The translations under genes and the position numbers were made by a program. The notes under the pieces were generated by a model. That model searched no databases and was not told where the DNA came from. It saw nothing but the letters and a program-made list of their open reading frames with translations. This document shows, piece by piece, positions 4,088 to 7,227 of a stretch of 7,227 bases of DNA (positions within the stretch are counted from its first letter, which is position 1; each line of letters begins with the position of its first letter). This DNA is from Thermoplasmatota archaeon (GTDB taxonomy: Archaea; Thermoplasmatota; E2; DHVEG-1): positions 1-7,227 of the forward strand of contig JAFGFQ010000111.1 of the NCBI GenBank assembly GCA_016930995.1, read 5' to 3'.

Positions 4088-6859
4088 ATGAACAAGAATC
4101 AACAAAGGTTTTTTTTAAGGCCAGTATTCTCAATTATCATCGTATGCGCACTGTTTTGTTCCGCATTTGGAACAAACGTCGTCAGCATACAAAATCCGTC
4201 ACCTGTAAAAGACGTCCACGTAACAGTCACCCAAGCAGATGTCACGGGTGTCGATTTCCAGGTATCATTAGAGAATTATCGTGTTGATACCATCACCGAA
4301 CAGGGAACAACCTACGACTCTATAAAGATTCAATCAAGCGGACAGACCAGCGACTATGGCAAAGCCGAGCTGCCAACCATCAGCTACTACATCGCAGTCC
4401 CACAAGGAGCCGAAGTCAGCCTTAGCTACCAGACATCAACACCAACCATCCAATACGGCTATGAAATCTACCCAGCACAATACCCAAAACCAGATGGCGA
4501 CGGTTTCACAGAACCACCATTTGTGAAGAACGAGACGTTTTACGCTAGTACCGACTATTATCCATCCTCCCTTGTTGACCTGAGCCCGATTATGACGATG
4601 CGTGACTGCCGGATGGTCCTGGTCACCGTCTACCCGATGACATACAACCCCATGGAAAAGGCAGTGAAAATCTATGATGACATCACAGTCCATGTCGAAT
4701 TTTCAGGGGGCACTGGAGAATTCATCAGAGAGAAATACCGTTCCATCTATTTCCAGCCCCTCCTTGATGCTTTTATCCTGAACAACAACTGTCTTGAGAA
4801 AGCAACAGTACAGAACCCACAACACGGCGCTCGGAGCTCAGACCGCGCGGATCTTCTCATCGTCGTCTATGATGACTTTTACAATGCGATACTTCCCTTG
4901 GCGGAATGGCGGCACCTCTCAGGAATCGAGACAAAAGTGATGAAATGGTCTGATATCGGTACCACCGCTGCTGATTTTCGTTCCTACACTGAGAATGCCT
5001 ACACCAACTGGGAACTCCCACCATCTTTCATCCTCATCGTCGGGGATGCAGACCATGTCCCTGTCAATTATCTCTTTGCAAATCCGTACCATGGTACACC
5101 AACAGCAACCGACCTGTGGTATGCATGCATTGGCACAGCAGATTACCTCCCAGAGATGCATTCAGCGCGAATCTCCGTGGAAAACTCCACTCAGGTCACT
5201 TGGATAGTAAACAAAATACTTGACTACTCTAAAACACCCTATATGGATGAAAACTGGTTCGATGACGTTCTGCTAGCTGCAAAACAAGAATCAGGCAGAT
5301 ACTTCGTCTATACATCAGAAAGAATCTATGATTTTCTCAACCCGTTAGGATACAGCTGCAACAGACAGTACCAAGGAACTAGCCCGCCGGGGTCAACCCA
5401 GGGAGTCATTGATGCTATCAACGGGGGTGTGATTATCGCGAATCACCGGGACCATGGTGCTGCAGAAAACGATGGATACTCCTATACCGGTTGGTCTGCA
5501 CCACAATTCGATACCACACACATACAAACTAGTATTTTCAACGGGAGAAAATATCCAGTGATGTACAGCCTGAACTGCGATAGCGGTTGGTTCGATGGGG
5601 AGACCGACAGTGAACCTGGTAACTATGAATCCATCGGGGAGATTGGCCTTCGAGTCGCTGAGAGAGGATTTGTCGCAGTGCTCGCATCTACAAGAGTAAG
5701 CTATAGTGGGTACAATGATGAATTCTGCTGTGGTCTGTATGATGCGATGTGGTCGAATTTCGATCCTGCTTATCCGAATGGAGGCTCTGCAAATCCGTTC
5801 ACCACGGAAGTCTACAGGACCGCCCAAGTCATGAATTATGGGAAACTCTGGATGTATGACAAATACGTCGTCCCTGGTGGTTGTTCACCCTATCCATGGA
5901 CACCGAGTGCAACGGTCTCACGAGCAACCTTTGAGGAATTCCACATGCACGGGGACCCATCTATGGAGATCTGGACCCAATTCCCACAAACAATGACGGT
6001 TACTCATCCTGATGCAGTGTCGTTCCAACCAAGCAGTATCAACGTCACGGTTACAAACGCAAGCATGGGGCCTGTCGAAGGCGCACTGGTTTGCGTCTCG
6101 CAGGAGAACGGACTGTATGCAAAGGGGCTCACCGATGAAACCGGAACCGCGGAACTCTATCTTGAGCCACAAAACGGAGATGCCATTACCATCGTCGTCA
6201 CTTCCCATAATTATCTCCCCAACATCGGAACCATTCAAGTTTTCGTAAGTGACCCACCAGCGACCCCAAAGACCCCAGAAGGACCCACTGTTGGCAGTGC
6301 GAAAAGCGTGTACAGCTTTTCCTCGGATACCACGGATCCTGACGGTGATGAGGTGCTCTACTGCTTCGACTGGGGTGATGGCAACATCAGCTCCTGGGTT
6401 GGACCGTTTGTATCAGGAGCAACTGCAAGTGCCAGTTATGCCTGGATGCAGGGTGGGAACTTCTCGGTCCGTTGCAAAGCAAAGGATACTAATGGGGCGC
6501 AGAGCGATTGGTCAGATCCCCTAACAATCCAAATTGGTGTCCCGAACCTTGAGATAGGGAGGATCAGCGGAGGACTCGGATCAGTAAGCTTTGAGGTGAA
6601 GAACACCGGGCAAGGCGATGCCTTCAACATCCCCTGGACCGTTCAAGTCACCCGCTATCCGAACAAGGACAAACCTGCTTCCTACAAGAAGAATTTCAAT
6701 GGTTCTTGTGAAATCATCGAGGCACAAACGATTGAGAAAATCACGTGTCGGTTCCTGTTTGGATTTGGTGGAGCATGGATTACCGTGCGTGCGTACGGAC
6801 TGGAAAAATATGCCGCCGGCGTCGTACTAGGAATCATCATAATTGTCCCACCGCAGTAA
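4088..6859 (+). CDS. Secreted C25 family (gingipain-like) cysteine peptidase with PKD and CARDB-like domains
   Basis: A 923-residue extracellular endopeptidase precursor. Residues 1-29 form a signal peptide (basic N-terminus, core FSIIIVCALFC). Residues about 40-215 match the C25 propeptide (YGKAELPTISYYIAVPQGAE), which normally keeps the enzyme inactive until removed. The catalytic domain spans about 253-630: it opens ADLLIVVYDDFYNAI, has SFILIVGDADHVP (313-325), then HRDHG with catalytic His456 and YSLNCDSGWFD with catalytic Cys497, and closes with HMHGDPSMEIW (619-629), as in gingipains. An Ig-like domain (about 631-720), a PKD domain (about 722-816; DPDGDEVLYCFDWGDG) and a CARDB-like domain (817-906) follow, ending in the hydrophobic tail GVVLGIIIIVPPQ. 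No lipobox or sorting signal is visible, so it may be released or held through the C-terminal domain. Cleavage specificity cannot be read from sequence. It probably hydrolyses extracellular protein for nutrition. It appears to be a single-gene unit with its own promoter and terminator. Confidence 0.93.
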   Translation: MNKNQQRFFLRPVFSIIIVCALFCSAFGTNVVSIQNPSPVKDVHVTVTQADVTGVDFQVSLENYRVDTITEQGTTYDSIKIQSSGQTSDYGKAELPTISYYIAVPQGAEVSLSYQTSTPTIQYGYEIYPAQYPKPDGDGFTEPPFVKNETFYASTDYYPSSLVDLSPIMTMRDCRMVLVTVYPMTYNPMEKAVKIYDDITVHVEFSGGTGEFIREKYRSIYFQPLLDAFILNNNCLEKATVQNPQHGARSSDRADLLIVVYDDFYNAILPLAEWRHLSGIETKVMKWSDIGTTAADFRSYTENAYTNWELPPSFILIVGDADHVPVNYLFANPYHGTPTATDLWYACIGTADYLPEMHSARISVENSTQVTWIVNKILDYSKTPYMDENWFDDVLLAAKQESGRYFVYTSERIYDFLNPLGYSCNRQYQGTSPPGSTQGVIDAINGGVIIANHRDHGAAENDGYSYTGWSAPQFDTTHIQTSIFNGRKYPVMYSLNCDSGWFDGETDSEPGNYESIGEIGLRVAERGFVAVLASTRVSYSGYNDEFCCGLYDAMWSNFDPAYPNGGSANPFTTEVYRTAQVMNYGKLWMYDKYVVPGGCSPYPWTPSATVSRATFEEFHMHGDPSMEIWTQFPQTMTVTHPDAVSFQPSSINVTVTNASMGPVEGALVCVSQENGLYAKGLTDETGTAELYLEPQNGDAITIVVTSHNYLPNIGTIQVFVSDPPATPKTPEGPTVGSAKSVYSFSSDTTDPDGDEVLYCFDWGDGNISSWVGPFVSGATASASYAWMQGGNFSVRCKAKDTNGAQSDWSDPLTIQIGVPNLEIGRISGGLGSVSFEVKNTGQGDAFNIPWTVQVTRYPNKDKPASYKKNFNGSCEIIEAQTIEKITCRFLFGFGGAWITVRAYGLEKYAAGVVLGIIIIVPPQ

Positions 6860-6860
6860 C

Positions 6861-6910
6861 AAGAGAGTTGAGGAGCCTATCGTCTCTCTTACCTTCTTTT
6901 TTTCTTTTTA
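6861..6910 (+). terminator. Hairpin and oligo-T terminator after the C25 peptidase
   Basis: One base after the stop, AAGAGAG (6861-6867) pairs with CTCTCTT (6884-6890) around a 16-base loop, and a strongly T-rich tract (6894-6909, including runs of seven and five T) follows. Archaeal RNA polymerase stops at such T-runs. This is the clearest terminator in the window. Confidence 0.7.
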
Positions 6911-6975
6911 TGATACTTCGTAAAACCTTTCAAACCACTCAAAGAGAAGTATGTATACTGTATTGATTTCTGATG

Positions 6976-6985
6976 TTGATATCAA
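6976..6985. promoter_or_regulatory. Ten-base palindrome upstream of the last gene, possible operator
   Basis: TTGATATCAA is a perfect palindrome about 43 bases upstream of the TATA-like box at 7028. Close by are ATACTTC (6913-6919) and its inverted copy GAAGTAT (6946-6952). A regulator site is possible; chance is also possible in AT-rich sequence. Confidence 0.25.
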
Positions 6986-7027
6986 ACTACCACGATATTC
7001 GACAATCGCCGTAGTAAATATAAAAAA

Positions 7028-7036
7028 TTTATTATA
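7028..7036 (+). promoter_or_regulatory. TATA-like box for the last gene
   Basis: TTTATTATA is preceded by A-rich sequence (BRE-like) and lies 39 bases before the ATG at 7076. The predicted transcript would start near 7057, just before the AGGAG ribosome binding site (7061-7065). Confidence 0.5.
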
Positions 7037-7075
7037 CCCTCAGAGGTATTCTCATAGTACAGGAGAATGGAAACT

Positions 7076-7227
7076 ATGAAAAAAACATGGATAAAAATAG
7101 GAATATCCTACCTAATTATAGGCCTTCTTATAAGCACAACCACCGCATCAATACAAATCACCCAACCCCTCACAAAAAGCCAACCATCAACCGCCCCCCT
7201 CTTCACAAAAGAAACCATAATGGTCGA
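7076..7227 (+). CDS. N-terminus of a secreted protein (partial, runs off the window)
   Basis: The first 50 codons of an exported protein are present. It starts MKKTWIKIG, followed by a hydrophobic segment (SYLIIGLLIS) and a probable cleavage site near TTTAS, then a Thr/Pro/Ser-rich stretch (TQPLTKSQPSTAPLF). The ATG at 7076 is 10 bases after AGGAG; an in-frame ATG at 7067 is only one base from it and is unlikely to be used. The coding strand is strikingly poor in G and favours A- or C-ending codons (ATA, AAA, ACC, CCC), unlike the preceding peptidase gene. The mature domain lies outside the window, so the function cannot be read; a second exported enzyme or surface protein is likely from its context. 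Confidence 0.75.
   Translation, partial: MKKTWIKIGISYLIIGLLISTTTASIQITQPLTKSQPSTAPLFTKETIMV

Noticed and set aside
5393..5827. Open frame of 144 residues on the minus strand inside the peptidase gene
   Set aside because: It lies opposite the most conserved part of the C25 catalytic domain; no ribosome binding site or recognisable domain was seen.

Overview
The window looks like an archaeal chromosome segment, most likely from an uncultured protein-degrading Thermoplasmatota-type euryarchaeon (marine sediment MBG-D or a relative). The reasons are TATA-like boxes about 25-45 bases before the starts, GGAG/AGGA-type ribosome binding sites, oligo-T ends, and a set of exported proteins (thrombospondin type 3 repeats, a C25 gingipain-like peptidase, PKD and CARDB-like domains) that is common there. 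The lineage is inferred from protein style. No rRNA, tRNA or other marker gene is present to confirm it.

Layout. Bases 2-88 are the last 28 codons of a membrane methyltransferase of the isoprenylcysteine carboxyl methyltransferase type. It runs convergent to a 437-residue lipoprotein (174-1487, minus) with four thrombospondin type 3 calcium-binding repeats and a transglutaminase-like domain. A 169-base gap with paired TATA-like boxes separates that gene from a divergent 150-residue lipoprotein (1657-2109, plus). A convergent gap with two hairpins follows, then a small secreted protein of unknown function (2253-2582, minus). Divergent from it is a DUF1801 (YdhG-like) protein (2755-3111, plus). 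Two overlapping small unknown ORFs lie on the minus strand (3138-3606).

Bases 3607-4087 have no convincing gene. They carry a TATA-like box followed by a G-run (3742-3751) that can pair with three different downstream partners, a possible structured RNA. The main gene is a 923-residue secreted C25 cysteine peptidase (4088-6859, plus) with signal peptide, propeptide, catalytic domain with His456/Cys497, an Ig-like domain, a PKD domain and a C-terminal CARDB-like domain with a hydrophobic tail. It ends at a hairpin plus oligo-T tract. The window closes with the first 50 codons of another secreted protein (from 7076).

Taken together, four complete exported proteins plus one partial one suggest a cell-surface locus for handling extracellular protein. 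Only the C25 peptidase has a well-supported enzymatic role. A functional link between the genes is inferred from proximity and export signals, and most of them lie in separate transcription units.
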